DNA of 64,000 bases from Peltaster fructicola (lineage: Eukaryota > Ascomycota > Dothideomycetes). The stretch lies in NCBI GenBank assembly GCA_001592805.2, contig CP051139.1, forward strand, positions 3,720,001 to 3,784,000, given 5' to 3'. The notes under the pieces are model-generated. The model did not search any database. It was not told where the DNA came from and saw only the letters and a list, made by a program, of their open reading frames with translations. Position 1 is the first letter of the stretch; every line of letters starts with the position of its first letter. A program made the translations under genes and the position numbers. This document shows, piece by piece, positions 1 through 10,853 of this stretch.

Positions 1-341
1 GGGTGCTCTGCAGATGCTGGAAAGAGCGTCTCCAATCGTTTGATTATAGCTCGGGTATCAATGTACACGTCCCGGCCTATGGACATGACGGGAATACGTC
101 GATAATGAACACCTAAAGCAGCTAGGTCTGGCCGCGGCAGCATGTAATGTTGATTCTAAGAAGTCTTGTATTGAGCTGGCATTCCCTCATAGCTCAAGGC
201 GTGAGCACTTACACATTCCGCATACTGTATGTTTCGAAAGGCAAGGTAGGCTTTGACCTTCTGCGCGTATGGCGAGAAAGCATAGCCATAGAGTATGAGG
301 CCATTGGGTGGTGCCATCATTCTTTCGAGCGAGGCGTACAA
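1..341 (-). CDS. Glutathione S-transferase-like protein, N-terminal part (cut by window start)
   Basis: This is the thioredoxin-fold half of a fungal GST-like protein. Exon 1 runs 341 to 213 and contains an SPYAQKVKAYLAFR-type segment, the usual GST N-terminal strand-helix. An intron at 212..156 (GTAAGT donor, TTAG acceptor, 57 nt) joins in frame to exon 2, which reads LPRPDLAALGVHYRRIPV and continues off the window. The same segment occurs in the complete gene at 19025..20062 (QPRPDLAALGIKYRRIPV), so the two are paralogues and this one probably has the same long C-terminus. Methionines at codons 1, 8 and 9 are all possible starts. The substrate cannot be told; no catalytic Ser or Tyr is obvious. 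Confidence 0.8.
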
Positions 342-588
342 CGATCTTGTTGTTGAGAAGAGGGCAAGGTAGACAGCATGATGATGGGTTATGCGGATGG
401 TTTACACACCTCGGCTATTGAATAGAGCCTCCATCGCTTATCAATTTTCGCTACACGATACAACTCGGTACACCAGGGACGAAGAGGATGTGGTCGTCAT
501 AAACATCATTCTTGCTATGGTCGTGAGGCTACGTGCGCGATCGGAGCACATGATGTCTCGTTCTGGAGAGAATCATCTGCTGACGCAA

Positions 589-1768
589 TCATTCTCTGTG
601 CTTGCGGGTGCGCTCTGCGCGTTTGTGATTCTTCGATGCAGACCGTTGTGGTCGAGACGGTCTGCCAGTCTCGTCAGGTTCGAGGTTCTGTGTCCCTTGA
701 GTTGCCACGCTATCGACACGATGCTCGCTAGGCTCAGCCTCATTGACACTCTCAGTCATGTTGACACCGCGATCTTGTAGCCATCCAGCTGCAGCTGCGG
801 CATCAGCATTGTCGTCGTCCTGTTGGTCAAGCAAAGTGCTTGCTAGTTGCGCTATAGCATCGTCTGCAGCACCGCCTCCAGCTAACATGTCGTTGATTAC
901 CGACATGAAAGCCTCTTCGTCAAGGCCCGCATCGCCAAGTTTGGATCTCAATATCGTGCGCAACGCTTCAGGATCTAGGCTGGATAACATGTCCTGCGCA
1001 CCTACTCTTTCCTGAGCGAGCTTGTGCTTCTCATGTCGCTGAGTGGTCTGGCTCGCTCGATATTCTCCCTCGTCGTCTGCCTCCTCTCCTATAGCATCCT
1101 TGCTCGCAGGACCGTTGAGCTGAGCAGCCCGCTTCATGTCCTCTGGCATCGCGCTGTGCCAGATCTCGTCTTCGTCGACGGGAAAACGTTCACGCCAGTC
1201 GGGAAAGAGCGCGAAAGCGACAGTGTCGTGTGTGATGATAGGTGTCGACTTTGGATGACACTCGAAAGATCGAAAGACCACACCTTGCCAGTCTAGCTCA
1301 GCGGCTGCTTCAACGTTTCCATCAGTTCTCCGTCTCTTGTCGGCGCGAGGTGTCGTAGACGCTCTCTTCCTCTTTCGTGGGCTCTGGTTGCCCTCATGAT
1401 TTCGCTCTTGCTTGAGATTCTCCTTGGCCAGTGTCTTGTCCCAGTAAGAGTCGCTGCCGTACTCCAGCTCGCCGAAGTATTCGAAAGTGTCATACTCGTA
1501 CCATTCGAGCATCAATTCGGCGTTGGTGCCTGCATAGCCGGGACTGGGTATCTGGGTCTCGGCAAGCTCGTCCTGCATGCCTTGTTAGCATTGCTGCTGT
1601 ATGTGTAACCATGCTCTGCACGTATCCGCCCACCCATCTGGCATTTGCAGCATCATGACGACTTACAGCGAAAGCGACCTCATCTTCGATATAGAGCCAG
1701 TCATCCTCGAAGAAATAATCGCCGTACTCTTCTCCTCCATAGTCTGCATCACCCATGATGGCAAACAC
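589..1768 (-). CDS. Conserved-looking acidic nuclear protein of unknown function
   Basis: I do not recognise the family. Exon 1 (1768..1667) encodes a very acidic, aromatic-rich start (GDADYGGEEYGDYFFEDDW). A 94-nt intron (1666..1573, GTAAGT to CAG) leads to exon 2 (1572..589), giving about 361 residues. After an acidic Tyr-rich region comes a basic stretch with RKRKRAS and KRRR that looks like a bipartite nuclear signal (about residues 98-118). A hydrophobic core follows with FECHPKSTPIITHDTVAFAL and FPDWRERFPVDEDEIW, then a predicted helical part rich in Ala, Asp and Leu, and a basic tail. ATG at 1756 is an alternative start. A nuclear location is inferred from charge pattern only. Confidence 0.7.
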
Positions 1769-2789
1769 GTCATGAAGTGGTTCTGTCCAAATGCAGCGGA
1801 CAGTGTTTCCAGCTGTACCTCTTGGCTTTTACTGCATCTCCTGGTCGTCACACAACGTGTGCGGCTGCAGCTATAGTCGTGGCTGTGATAATGCTGCAGC
1901 TTATTCTTCTTCGCGATCAGCAAAGCTTGCTTGCCTCGGATTCACGATTGCGGCGATTGTCTGTGATTGAGTGTAGGACTGTACATGATGCTTACTTCAA
2001 CGAGCATGTATGGCATTTGAAGCGCTGAAGGCAAATGTGTCGCCTTTGATATACACATTTAGCGCGTGTCCCCGAGACTTGATGTTGGCGGGGGTCACGT
2101 CAGGCGCAACCACAACGTACTCCTCAACACCATTCACTATTTTAAACCGTGAAGGTCGTGGCTACCCTCAGCACAGACACACACCACTGACACAAGATAG
2201 CATATGCTGCAGTGCAGCAGTTGTGGCCCTGGACAGTATCAATCGAGTGTGAGAAGGCCTGATGAAGTTCAACGACATCTCTGAGATTCTTGTCCATCAT
2301 TGAGGCTTGTCGAGTCGACAGCCCTTTGAGCTGAGATGAGACAAGTCAATACTCCAGCTCGCGAAGACTGCCAAGCAGTTTGTGCCAGCCTCTGATCGAC
2401 TAGGAGGGAGAGCAAAAGGTCCTCGATGATGCTGCGGCATGATTCCGATTTTGATATCAGGATCAATGACGTTGCTGCTGGCCATGCTCCCGCGCGCTAG
2501 AGGCTCTACACTTACTCGAGCAACAGCAGCTGTTCGGTGTACCGCGGAGCATAGCAAGGTAAGCATACAGAACTGGCAACCAGCTAAGTGCATCGTCGCG
2601 ACACCGGTACTGCCGGAAGTGCACCGCTAGCTCACCTCTACCCGCATGCGTGGTGTCTACAAATTACTACTTGTCCTTGCGCTTGCACTCATGTTCCGAC
2701 CTCAGCTTTTACGATTGCAGAATACTGCACAACATTTCACCAGGACGATCCCTCTTCAATCACGCCAGGCACAATCTCAAGCGCATAAC
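1769..2789. other. Intergenic, divergent promoter region
   Basis: About 1 kb between the divergent acidic-protein gene and the GST gene. Only short unconvincing reading frames are present. I see no RNA gene, repeat or element in it; it presumably holds both promoters. Confidence 0.5.
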
Positions 2790-3694
2790 ATGTCTCGGCC
2801 AACAGGTCTAGTCGCAGACAAGGGTCTGGAAGTCCTTACTTTTGGTACTCCAAATGGTATGATGTTTCGACAGGCAAAGCACAGGCGCTGATGGGACACT
2901 CGTGACCAGGTCACAAAGCAACGATCATATTAGAAGAGCTCAAGGAGGCATACGGCAAAGATTACGTCTACCAGTCGATCAACATCATGGAAAACATTCA
3001 GAAAGAGCCCTGGTTCGCCAAGCTGGGTCCTAATGGCCGCATCCCTGTGCTTGTTGACCACGACAAGGGCGGCCTTTCAATCATGGAGGGCGCCGCCATA
3101 CTCTCGTACCTTACACGAAACTACGATCCAGAGCACAAGTTCACCTTCACTCAGGATCCAGAGCTCAGCAAGGTCGAACAATGGGTAGCATGGCAGCATG
3201 GTGGACTAGGCCCGATGGTATGCTTGAACTGCTTCCACGAATTTGCTGCTCGTCGCTAACATTATTGACAGCAAGGACAAGCTAATCACTTCTACCGTCT
3301 GGCGAAGGAGCGCATACCTTACCCAACACAGCGTTATGTTGGAGAGACTGAGCGCCTGTACGGTGTCCTCGACGCAGCACTAAAGGACAACGACTACCTG
3401 GTCGGCAACAAGTACACCATCGCTGACATCGCAAACTTTGGCTGGGTGAATAGTGCATACTTCGCCGGCATCAACCTATCGCAGTTCCCCAACGTTGAGA
3501 AGTGGTGGGCGAGGATCAACTCAAGGCCAGCTGTACAAAAGGGCGTCAGGGTGCCAAATGAACCCAGAGCCACCAACGAGGCCGTACAGAAACGCCTGAA
3601 GGAGGACGAGGACTTCAAGAAACAAGAAGAGCATCTCGCTGACCTTGGCAAGAAGGCGAAGGAGCAATACGACTACAAGTATTCCAGCCCTTAG
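2790..3694 (+). CDS. Glutathione S-transferase, Ure2/theta-like
   Basis: This is a complete three-exon cytosolic GST of 265 residues that should conjugate or reduce with glutathione. Exons are 2790..2856, 2910..3217 and 3272..3694; both introns (53 and 54 nt) have GT-AG ends and keep the family sequence in frame. The N-domain shows TFGTPNGHKATIILEEL, the conserved NGRIPVLVD cis-proline loop and the EGAAILSYL glutathione-binding turn (Glu-Gly instead of the common Glu-Ser). The C-domain shows VEQWVAWQHGGLGPM, the KYTIADIANFGWV helix with its N-capping box and PNVEKWWARI. This is the Ure2p/GstA-type architecture of fungi without the Ure2 prion domain. The methionine at 2790 begins the family-typical start; the open frame upstream is not conserved. 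It converges on the Kelch gene with 76 bp between stops. Confidence 0.93.
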
Positions 3695-3770
3695 CTGTTT
3701 TGGAAAGCCATCAAATCATTTTGATAATCTTTGCTCTCTTGACACATACAAATTGGTCTCGCTTCTGACC

Positions 3771-4819
3771 CTACGAGATTGCCAGCAGCCAAGCATCCGG
3801 GATGCGTTCATTGGAGTCTGCAAGTCCACCTGTGACCACAATCTTGCCATCACCAACTGTGGTGGCATCGAACCAACCTCGTGGTATTGGCACCTTGTCC
3901 GTCGTGGCCACAAGCTTCTTCCATTCTTTACCAAGAACATCGAAAGCCCATGAATCGTTCAGCATCTTCCCTGCACCAGCGTGACCGAGAGAGCTTGGGT
4001 CAGCCTCGCCAAACATCGTGACGAGATATGTTTGTCCTTGGACGTTCGCAGCAACCAGGGAGGCAACACTTCTCGCTCCAGGACCTGTCTTACCATCGGC
4101 CATGTATTCAATGGTCGACCATGTGTTGTGCTGAATGTCGAAAACATCAATAGCACCACCAATCTCATGCTGTCCGTCGAAACCATTCATACGCCACAGC
4201 TTGCCGTCAGCATAGGCAATGCTGCTGCCACCACGCGGTGAGCCTGGTGCGTCCGGGTGTCGTGTCCAAAGACGACGATTGATGTCGAATGACCAGAGGT
4301 CCTTCAGACGACCCTTCTCCGGGCATCCAGCATGGATGAAGACACGGCTACTACCGTCAGTCGTGGCGCAGTGATAGCTACGAGCTTCTGGCACTGCAGC
4401 TCCTGGTTCCATTGGTGCAATGGTGGTCCAAGAGGCGTGCTGCACATCGTAGACTTGGAGGCTGCCAGACTCGTCGACCGGTGCCATGGCAACACCTCCT
4501 CTACCTGAGAAGACGTACAGCTTGTTCTTGACTGCAGTCATGGTTGCACCAACACGGGACGTAGGCTTCGCTGCGGACACTTCGAGTGACCTTGGCTCCG
4601 CCTGACCATCTTCGCTCTTGTCAGTGTCGTTCTCGCGTTCGAGCTGCACATCGCCTCACCTGGCTTCAGCTCAAAAAGCTCATTGTCTCGTGGATGTCTA
4701 GCAACGAGCTCTCCACCGAATATAAAGAGCTTATCGTCGATCAACGCAACAGACTGCGAAGACCGCTGAAGCTTGTCATCGGTCGAGAGCTCTGTCCATA
4801 CAGCTGTGAGCGTGGCCAT
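3771..4819 (-). CDS. Kelch-repeat beta-propeller protein
   Basis: The predicted protein has 319 residues and is made almost wholly of Kelch blades. Recurrent blade cores include LFIFGGE, LYVFSGRGG, VFIHAG, LWRMNGFDG, YLVTMFGE and IVVTGGL, each followed by a Trp-containing strand (SWTTIAPM, LWTRHPDAP, TWSTIEYM, EWKKLVATT). Exon 1 is 4819..4660. Exon 2 is 4570..3771. The intron (89 nt, GTGAGG to CGCAG, branch ACTGAC) is the only choice I found that restores frame; a nearer AG does not. There is no BTB, F-box or signal sequence, so it looks like a soluble stand-alone propeller of the nitrile-specifier/galactose-oxidase-like class. The partner or substrate is unknown. Seven blades are likely but I count six clearly. 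Confidence 0.85.
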
Positions 4820-5178
4820 CTCGAGTGCTGCTCAGATGAAGTTCTCTGGTTGAACATCAAGGTAGCCAACTTTGCATGCTGATGTCATGGCATTCTTCTT
4901 GGCGAGCACAATGCGCTTGCATGCTCGACAGCAACCATTGCGAACGATAGACTTCAGCTGTGAGGGCATCCGTGGGCGCAGACACACAAGGAGTCCATAG
5001 CAAGAGAGTCGCTGATGATCTGAATGAACGTGGCAGGTACACTCTTCTTTGACCTTGGCCAAAAGTCGTGGTATTTCTGCTTGGTGACAACGACAAGCTG
5101 TGCTGTTCTTCCACACTTAACGGCCAAAGCTTGTGTTTCTGACGAGCTGCGATCACATTCTCAAGTATTGTCCGTACG
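4820..5178. other. Short divergent intergenic region
   Basis: About 360 bp between the start of the Kelch gene and the small gene on the other strand. I see no coding or RNA gene; it probably contains both promoters. Confidence 0.4.
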
Positions 5179-5571
5179 ATGGCTTCTGAAGATGCAGACA
5201 CGAAAGAATGGCAAGCCACACAGCTCGAGCAAAGCCTGGCAGACATCGAGAGACTGCAACACCAGGTTTGAGGAGTCACAGCCATGTCTGCTCGCCACTG
5301 ACACTCGATGCAGCTTGACGCTCTTCGCTTTGCGATACCTACCTTGATACGACCATTGACAGGCAGCCAGACCAACAGCAAAGCTGAGGCCGCTCGTGAT
5401 GTGAAGCACAACGCCGCTATGGTTATGGAACAAATGGAGGAATTCCGCACCGGCTGGGCATCGGATCGGACGCAAGCAATTCTCACTCATACTCGTCGAA
5501 GTGCTTCTGAGAATCCTGATCTGAGCAAGTCATCGAACGTGCCGGTCTGGGGCTGGGCAGACAAGCGCTGA
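5179..5571 (+). CDS. Small coiled-coil protein of unknown function, two exons
   Basis: The predicted product has 114 residues and I cannot assign a family. Exon 1 (5179..5265) encodes a heptad-like helix (WQATQLEQSLADIERLQHQ). A 48-nt intron (5266..5313, GTTTGA donor, CACTGAC branch, ATGCAG acceptor) joins in frame to LDALRFAIPTLIRPL, a hydrophobic helix, then a charged helix with MEQMEEFRTGWASDR and a C-terminus ending in WGWADKR. The continuity of the amphipathic pattern across the splice supports the model. The donor is not optimal. Size and layout resemble small subunits of larger complexes, but this is only an impression. Its stop lies 21 bp from the stop of the next, oppositely oriented gene. 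Confidence 0.6.
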
Positions 5572-5592
5572 GATGTGCCTCGGCCACATTGA

Positions 5593-6261
5593 TTACCATC
5601 TCTCTCTTGGACGACCGCCTGGAAACCGACCAGCGTTGACCGGCACCCTGCTATACCATTGCCAGCCCATGTCGCGGAAGCACAAAGGTGCCATATCGCT
5701 CCGTCGAGCACCTTCTGCCCATCGTGCATCGGTCCAGGGATCTGCGGGCAACTCGCGCCAACTTTCATACTTTCGACTCTGATAGTTGTACTTGGACCGC
5801 TTCAATCTCGCCGTAGCATTCCTGGGAAGGTCCAGTACAGCAGACAGGTCTCCCCTGCGGTAGTCCTTGTCATAGCGCCTCAGATCGTGCCATTCTCTGT
5901 CAGAAAGACCCCAGCCACTCCACTGCCAGCGTTGTGGTCGATCTCTCATCAATGTTCGTTTATCACCGCATTTCGAAACGAAGACGTCTGGCCCTTCTCC
6001 TGTCATGCAGTCCAGGACCCTCCCAGACGCTCCTGCGCGCTTTCCGTCAGTAGGCCGGACGAAGTACAGGTTTGGCTTGACATCTCTAATAGTACGATTA
6101 CCCTGCTTCCACACGCCATTCCGCTGTACGAGATATGGCAGCTCCTCCGGTGCAGAACGTCTGGGCCCTCTGTTCGGGCCTGCCATTCTTCCACGGCTGT
6201 TCCAGCGATTGTTCTGAAAAGTCTCAGCAAAGGGACGCTCGACAGCTGCGTAGCCCGCCAT
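5593..6261 (-). CDS. Arg/Trp-rich protein of unknown function
   Basis: This is a single uninterrupted frame of 222 residues. It is rich in Arg, Trp, Tyr and Pro, without a signal peptide or membrane span. Segments such as PEELPYLVQRNGVWKQGNR, RPQRWQWSGWGLSDREWHD and YNYQSRKYESWRELPADPW look like real protein rather than a frame shadow. I recognise no domain. It could be a lineage-specific gene. The opposite strand carries a similarly long open frame with less protein-like composition, so the coding strand is not beyond doubt. It is convergent with the small coiled-coil gene. Confidence 0.5.
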   Translation of the reverse strand: MAGYAAVERPFAETFQNNRWNSRGRMAGPNRGPRRSAPEELPYLVQRNGVWKQGNRTIRDVKPNLYFVRPTDGKRAGASGRVLDCMTGEGPDVFVSKCGDKRTLMRDRPQRWQWSGWGLSDREWHDLRRYDKDYRRGDLSAVLDLPRNATARLKRSKYNYQSRKYESWRELPADPWTDARWAEGARRSDMAPLCFRDMGWQWYSRVPVNAGRFPGGRPRERW

Positions 6262-6556
6262 CTTGATCTGATATGCGAGACCTGCGGCGGCTGGTGAATA
6301 GACAGGTAATGTCTTCCATGTCTGTGTGCGCGCAGCTCGTTATATACATGGAACCAAGCTTTGCCATCTCGTCCGATAGCTTGACAATCACCAACTTGGA
6401 CAAAGAGACCGGCATCACAACATCTAGAAGTACAATCAAGCCTGCATTTCATTCCACAGTGCAGAATCGCAATTGTAGCGCTGATGCATCGAATTTGTTA
6501 CACACACCTGTACCAATACGGACAGCATGTAAATTGGCCCTACTGATCTGAAACGA

Positions 6557-9500
6557 TCAGTAAACACCGAGCTCTTGACCTGCTCTAGCAAGCACTTCCC
6601 ACACCCGACCAGGCAGTTTATAGCGGATCAATCCAGCAAACAGCATGACATCCTTCGCAGTATCCATAAAGTCTTTGATCGCTTGTTGCTTGTGTGGCGA
6701 GTCAAACTCGTTGTGTCTGAGTTCTGATACGCGGTTCATGCAAGCTACGAGAGCCCAGATCATCACATGCCCAATCGTCCTCGCGACTACCGGAGGTAGC
6801 TCATTGAATGCATTAGCCTTGCTGCGGATCTCAACATTGTTGCCACGAGCCCCAGCAGGCAAGACTGATGCTGCGTTGATATCCTGTGGAATTGTGTTAG
6901 TAATGTTTATCACATAACAGAACGTGGAACCTACATCAACGGCGTTCGCCCACCGCTGCTCTTCCAAGGCACGTCTAGCATCAGCAAGTGACAATAGCAG
7001 GTTTAGACAACCACTGTTCAGTGACTTGATATGCCGGTAGTACATCTGATTGCCGCTGTAGAGACTGCGGAAATTGCGCGCAAACTCGATAGGATCGTCG
7101 ACTGTGGTCAAGCTGAGACTGCCTTGCAGCTCTGCAGACGGCTCTTGGCCGGATCGTGGCTTGAGTGGAACAAGCTTCTGAGGCTGCTCGCCGATATCTG
7201 TAGTAAGCGCAAGCGATACAGCATCGTTGAGGATCGTGACAACCTTGTCATAGTCCTCCGCCAGGTGGAAGAGTAGAGCTGCATCCGTGGTGCGTCCGTT
7301 GTCCTCAGCCGTGCGTGCTGCGACAAGTGTGATCTGGCGCAGAAAATCCTGCTCATCGGTCAGGCCGATTAACTTGATGCGCAGTTCAATGGCACCCTTG
7401 ATTCGTTGACCATCTGCCCTCACGTCGCCGAGCAGCTGCGCGAATTCTCGTGTCTCGAGAACCAGTTCGGTGAGCGCTTGATGGCAAAGCTCACGTTGAC
7501 CACGGCCGAGCTCTCCAGACAGGTCAGCGTTGAGACAGATCAAAGCCAGATAGTCGGCAGCTGCAGTTGGGTTGGCTGTGCGGAAATCCCCAGTGTAGAG
7601 TCCGATCATGCTTCCAAAGGCGAGCTGAGCCTGCTGTCTTGTGCTGTACGATAGCAGCTCGTCGCTTAGCTTGATGTCACTAACTCTCAGCAAGCCATAA
7701 TAGTCCAGTGCGATGGCGAAATGCACTGCAGAGACATAGTTGTGCGCGTAGAGATCAGCGATTGCTTTCTCGAACATACCAGCAAGAATCTGCATGAAGA
7801 AGAGCGTATTGGGTGCGTTCGGTATATCGCTATTGGGCCCGAAGTAGCGCTCTCCAATGTCTTTGATAGTGGTTCGAACCTCATCCAGACCATATGCTTC
7901 ACTGGCGAGCTCATCGACTCGGCTGTACTCGCGGGCGAGCGCGAATTGAAGCCAGAGAAAATCCATTTCGTCGCTATTGATACCGTCAATAGTCCTTCTG
8001 GCAAGATCGCATCGACCGATGACTTTGTAGCACATCATGCGGTATGGATCCAGTGTGTCCTCTGGCGCGAGCTTCGCTCTCTGGGTGTAATCGTTCTGGA
8101 TCTCAGTCTGATCCCTGTGAGGCAGTCGACGTTCAGGGCTTTCCGCATAATGTCTAAGGTAGTTCATGAACTTGCGATCGAGGTGTCGAAATGCACTAGC
8201 ATTCTCTTCGACGTATAACACAGCATCTTGTACAAGACCTGCACGCAGGAGGTAGAAGATGACAGCCCAGCAGTAGTTGTCGTCGAGCTGCTGGAAAATG
8301 GCCACTTCTGATCCCAGCTCGCGTCTCGCGGCGCGGACACGCACGTAGCCTTTAACCTTGGCGATCTTTGTAGGCTTGCCGCCCACGTTGGCGTCACGAG
8401 GATGATCAGCGACAGTCTGCTCGAGTGTGTTGTAGAAGAGCTCCTCGAGATATCTGCGACTGCCCTCCAGCACTCGTTTGCGGATCGCGCTGCTACCTGC
8501 AGAGATTGTTGCATCAGACAAGTAGGCTGTAGCATATTGACGCTCCTTCACGTCTTTGACGCTATCTTCCGACCGACCCTCGCCAGTGATCTTGACCAGA
8601 GCCCTGTAGGCATTCAAGAGCATAGCTGTGTTCTCATCAGGTTGGTCGGATTCGACGTCTGCGAAGTGCTTAAGCACCGGGAATGGCGCTTCCTGAATGC
8701 GAGCGACATTGAGCTCCTTGACACGGTCCGCGTACTTCTCCTGTCTGATGCGAGACACACGGTCCTCTGGCGCAGTGCGGAAATTGTCAGACGCAGGCAT
8801 GCGTTCAGCAATGTCGGCAAACTGACTCTGACGTGCTCCTTTGAAGCCTGGCGCTCCGATGACAGATCTGCTAAGACCTGAGAGACCGAAAGACTTGTTC
8901 GCTGAAGCTCCAAAAGATCGACCTTTCTTGCTTCGTCCAAAGGCGCCTGACTCTGGTGCCTCATCGTCCAAAGCTTGCGGCTTCTTGAGCCCGAAGTGCT
9001 CGTAGATGCGCTGACGATGGGCGGACCAGTCCACGCCATGCAGCTGTTCGTCTATCATCCGATCGAAGTCATCATGAGCACTTTTGATGTGGTCATTGAT
9101 CATTTCCTGAAACTCGTTCTGATGTCGTCGTGCAAGATCCCGCTTGACGCCATGAGCACTGCTGAGCTCGTTCTCGTACAGAGCAATGCCAGTGAGATTG
9201 TCGAGATCGCGTAATGCTCTGCTTGTGTTGACCCCGGATGCTGATAGCAGGTAATGTGCCTTAGTCGTGTCTCCACCTCGAGCCAATTCTGCAGATGGTC
9301 CGCCTTGTCCAAGGTTCCGTACCTTTCGTGAGATATCCGCCAAGCCCAATTCGAGTTGTGGTAGATCTCCAAATGGTGTCACGTTCTCCTCCGTCTGTCT
9401 CTTCCTGCCTCTTTCCAACAACTGATCGAAGTATGCTGGGTTGGCTGTGGTCTCGTCAATGGATTGTATCACGCTATTCTGGGCCCCTGCAGGCTGAGCA

Positions 9501-10093
9501 GCACCAAGAAAGCCTCCAGTGATGTTTGACGTTGCAGCAGGAGCTGTACCGAACAAACTGGTCGAAGTTGCAGGTTTGCTTGTGGTAGCCATGCTGAACA
9601 AGCCTGAGCCTGTAGTCGATGGTTGTGCGGCTGCTCCAAGTGCGCCGCCGAAGAGTGAAGTCCCTGATGTAGCTGGCTGCGAAGTGGCATTCAGGCTGGG
9701 AAAGCTAGACGTTTGTGCTGCTTTTGAAGTCGCATTGAGGCCACTGAAAAGACTAGAAGCAGTCGTTTGCGCTGGCTGAGCATTGTTACCAAACAAACTG
9801 CTTGTAGCTCCAGAAGCCGATGTTGCTGTGTTCGTGGTGGCGCCGCCGAAGAGGCTTGATGTATTTGCTGCAGTGGTCGCTGGCGCCGCTCCAAACAAAC
9901 TCGTTCCTGTTCCTGGTGCAGTGCTTGTCGTGCTTTTGTCCGCTGGCGTTATGCGCTCGAACAAACTTTTGCCTGTGCCTGGTGTTGTACTCGGCGCCGC
10001 AGTGTCTGTAGAGCTCGCTCCACCAAACAGACTCTTGCCTGCGTTGCCAGTGCTTGATGCAACACCGTCGAATAGACCCATGATATGGGCCAA
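6557..10093 (-). CDS. NIC96: Nucleoporin Nic96 with N-terminal FG repeats
   Basis: This is the scaffold nucleoporin (Nup93 family) that anchors the Nsp1 channel trimer to the inner ring of the nuclear pore. The first 210 or so residues are Ser/Thr/Ala-rich with at least six SLFG or GLF repeats. Then come two conserved linear motifs: NPAYFDQLLERGRKR with FGDLPQLELGLADI (channel-nucleoporin binding) and QNEFQEMINDHIKSAHDDFD with VDWSAHRQRIYEHFGL (inner-ring binding). The rest is the alpha-helical Nic96 domain to the C-terminus. The frame is open throughout (1178 residues), but about 6884..6934 is a textbook 51-nt intron (GTAGGT donor, TACTAAC branch, CACAG acceptor), so the mature protein is probably 1161 residues. 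ATG at 10081 is an alternative start. Confidence 0.95.
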   Translation of the reverse strand: MAHIMGLFDGVASSTGNAGKSLFGGASSTDTAAPSTTPGTGKSLFERITPADKSTTSTAPGTGTSLFGAAPATTAANTSSLFGGATTNTATSASGATSSLFGNNAQPAQTTASSLFSGLNATSKAAQTSSFPSLNATSQPATSGTSLFGGALGAAAQPSTTGSGLFSMATTSKPATSTSLFGTAPAATSNITGGFLGAAQPAGAQNSVIQSIDETTANPAYFDQLLERGRKRQTEENVTPFGDLPQLELGLADISRKVRNLGQGGPSAELARGGDTTKAHYLLSASGVNTSRALRDLDNLTGIALYENELSSAHGVKRDLARRHQNEFQEMINDHIKSAHDDFDRMIDEQLHGVDWSAHRQRIYEHFGLKKPQALDDEAPESGAFGRSKKGRSFGASANKSFGLSGLSRSVIGAPGFKGARQSQFADIAERMPASDNFRTAPEDRVSRIRQEKYADRVKELNVARIQEAPFPVLKHFADVESDQPDENTAMLLNAYRALVKITGEGRSEDSVKDVKERQYATAYLSDATISAGSSAIRKRVLEGSRRYLEELFYNTLEQTVADHPRDANVGGKPTKIAKVKGYVRVRAARRELGSEVAIFQQLDDNYCWAVIFYLLRAGLVQDAVLYVEENASAFRHLDRKFMNYLRHYAESPERRLPHRDQTEIQNDYTQRAKLAPEDTLDPYRMMCYKVIGRCDLARRTIDGINSDEMDFLWLQFALAREYSRVDELASEAYGLDEVRTTIKDIGERYFGPNSDIPNAPNTLFFMQILAGMFEKAIADLYAHNYVSAVHFAIALDYYGLLRVSDIKLSDELLSYSTRQQAQLAFGSMIGLYTGDFRTANPTAAADYLALICLNADLSGELGRGQRELCHQALTELVLETREFAQLLGDVRADGQRIKGAIELRIKLIGLTDEQDFLRQITLVAARTAEDNGRTTDAALLFHLAEDYDKVVTILNDAVSLALTTDIGEQPQKLVPLKPRSGQEPSAELQGSLSLTTVDDPIEFARNFRSLYSGNQMYYRHIKSLNSGCLNLLLSLADARRALEEQRWANAVDVGSTFCYVINITNTIPQDINAASVLPAGARGNNVEIRSKANAFNELPPVVARTIGHVMIWALVACMNRVSELRHNEFDSPHKQQAIKDFMDTAKDVMLFAGLIRYKLPGRVWEVLARAGQELGVY

Positions 10094-10853
10094 TGGAGAT
10101 ACGTCAGATGCAAGCGCTATTGAAGGTGCATCGGATGTCTCTCAATGCGCAGAGACGAATGATCGTAGAGCGAAGATACACGGCTTGAAATGTCGTCCAT
10201 CTACAAAGGATGTCAACAATTGTTGCTCTTGGTCGCGTTACAGAGCGCACGGACCAAAACGACCATCCATAAACATCGAGATCGCGAGTCATGACAGCAC
10301 TCAATATGGCCACCATAGTTCTCGTAGTGGAGCTGGTATCGCTGGTTAGACAGCCCCGGCTGTGCTCATTCAACCACAGACTCGATGTCTATGTACATAT
10401 TGCCTTGACAGCGACTGGCTGGGAGAAAGAGTTATGGCGGCGGCATTGGCGTTGCATTTCTCAATGAGTCTGGTCGGTGACAAAGATCCAAGAAAGTGTA
10501 TTAAGCATACAGCTGGACACCAGCACATGCGTGTAGCGAGGAGGTCATCGCGTCGGTGTCATCGAAGAAGCAGTTGTCAAAGTACGTGTACTTGTCGTAG
10601 TCCTACAGGCGGCAAGCCCCGTCAGATTGAGGTCGTCGATAGCGCAGCTTCACGTCTCACCACTTACATCACTATTGACAGTACAGTAACCACAACATTC
10701 TGCCATCAGTTCCTCCTTCTCCTGGCGCATCATTCTGAGCTTCTTCACGCGTAGTCAAGCACCGTCTGACTCGCCAAACTGTCTCAGATTGGTCTGGGAC
10801 GTAGCCTACGGGCATTAAACAGCGACAATCAACAGAGCGGCGGCGAGCACTCC
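10094..10853. other. Divergent promoter region of NIC96 and the Rab5 gene
   Basis: A 760-bp region between two head-to-head housekeeping genes. I see only short unconvincing reading frames and no RNA gene or repeat. Confidence 0.45.

Noticed and set aside
5659-6297. Open frame of 212 codons opposite the Arg/Trp-rich gene
   Set aside because: Less protein-like composition than the minus-strand frame, so judged a shadow, though not with certainty.
7860-7880. GGTTCGAAC-like box resembling a tRNA B box
   Set aside because: It lies inside the NIC96 coding sequence and no A box or cloverleaf arms fit around it.
7721-8218. Long plus-strand open frames inside NIC96
   Set aside because: They are antisense shadows of a conserved coding region.
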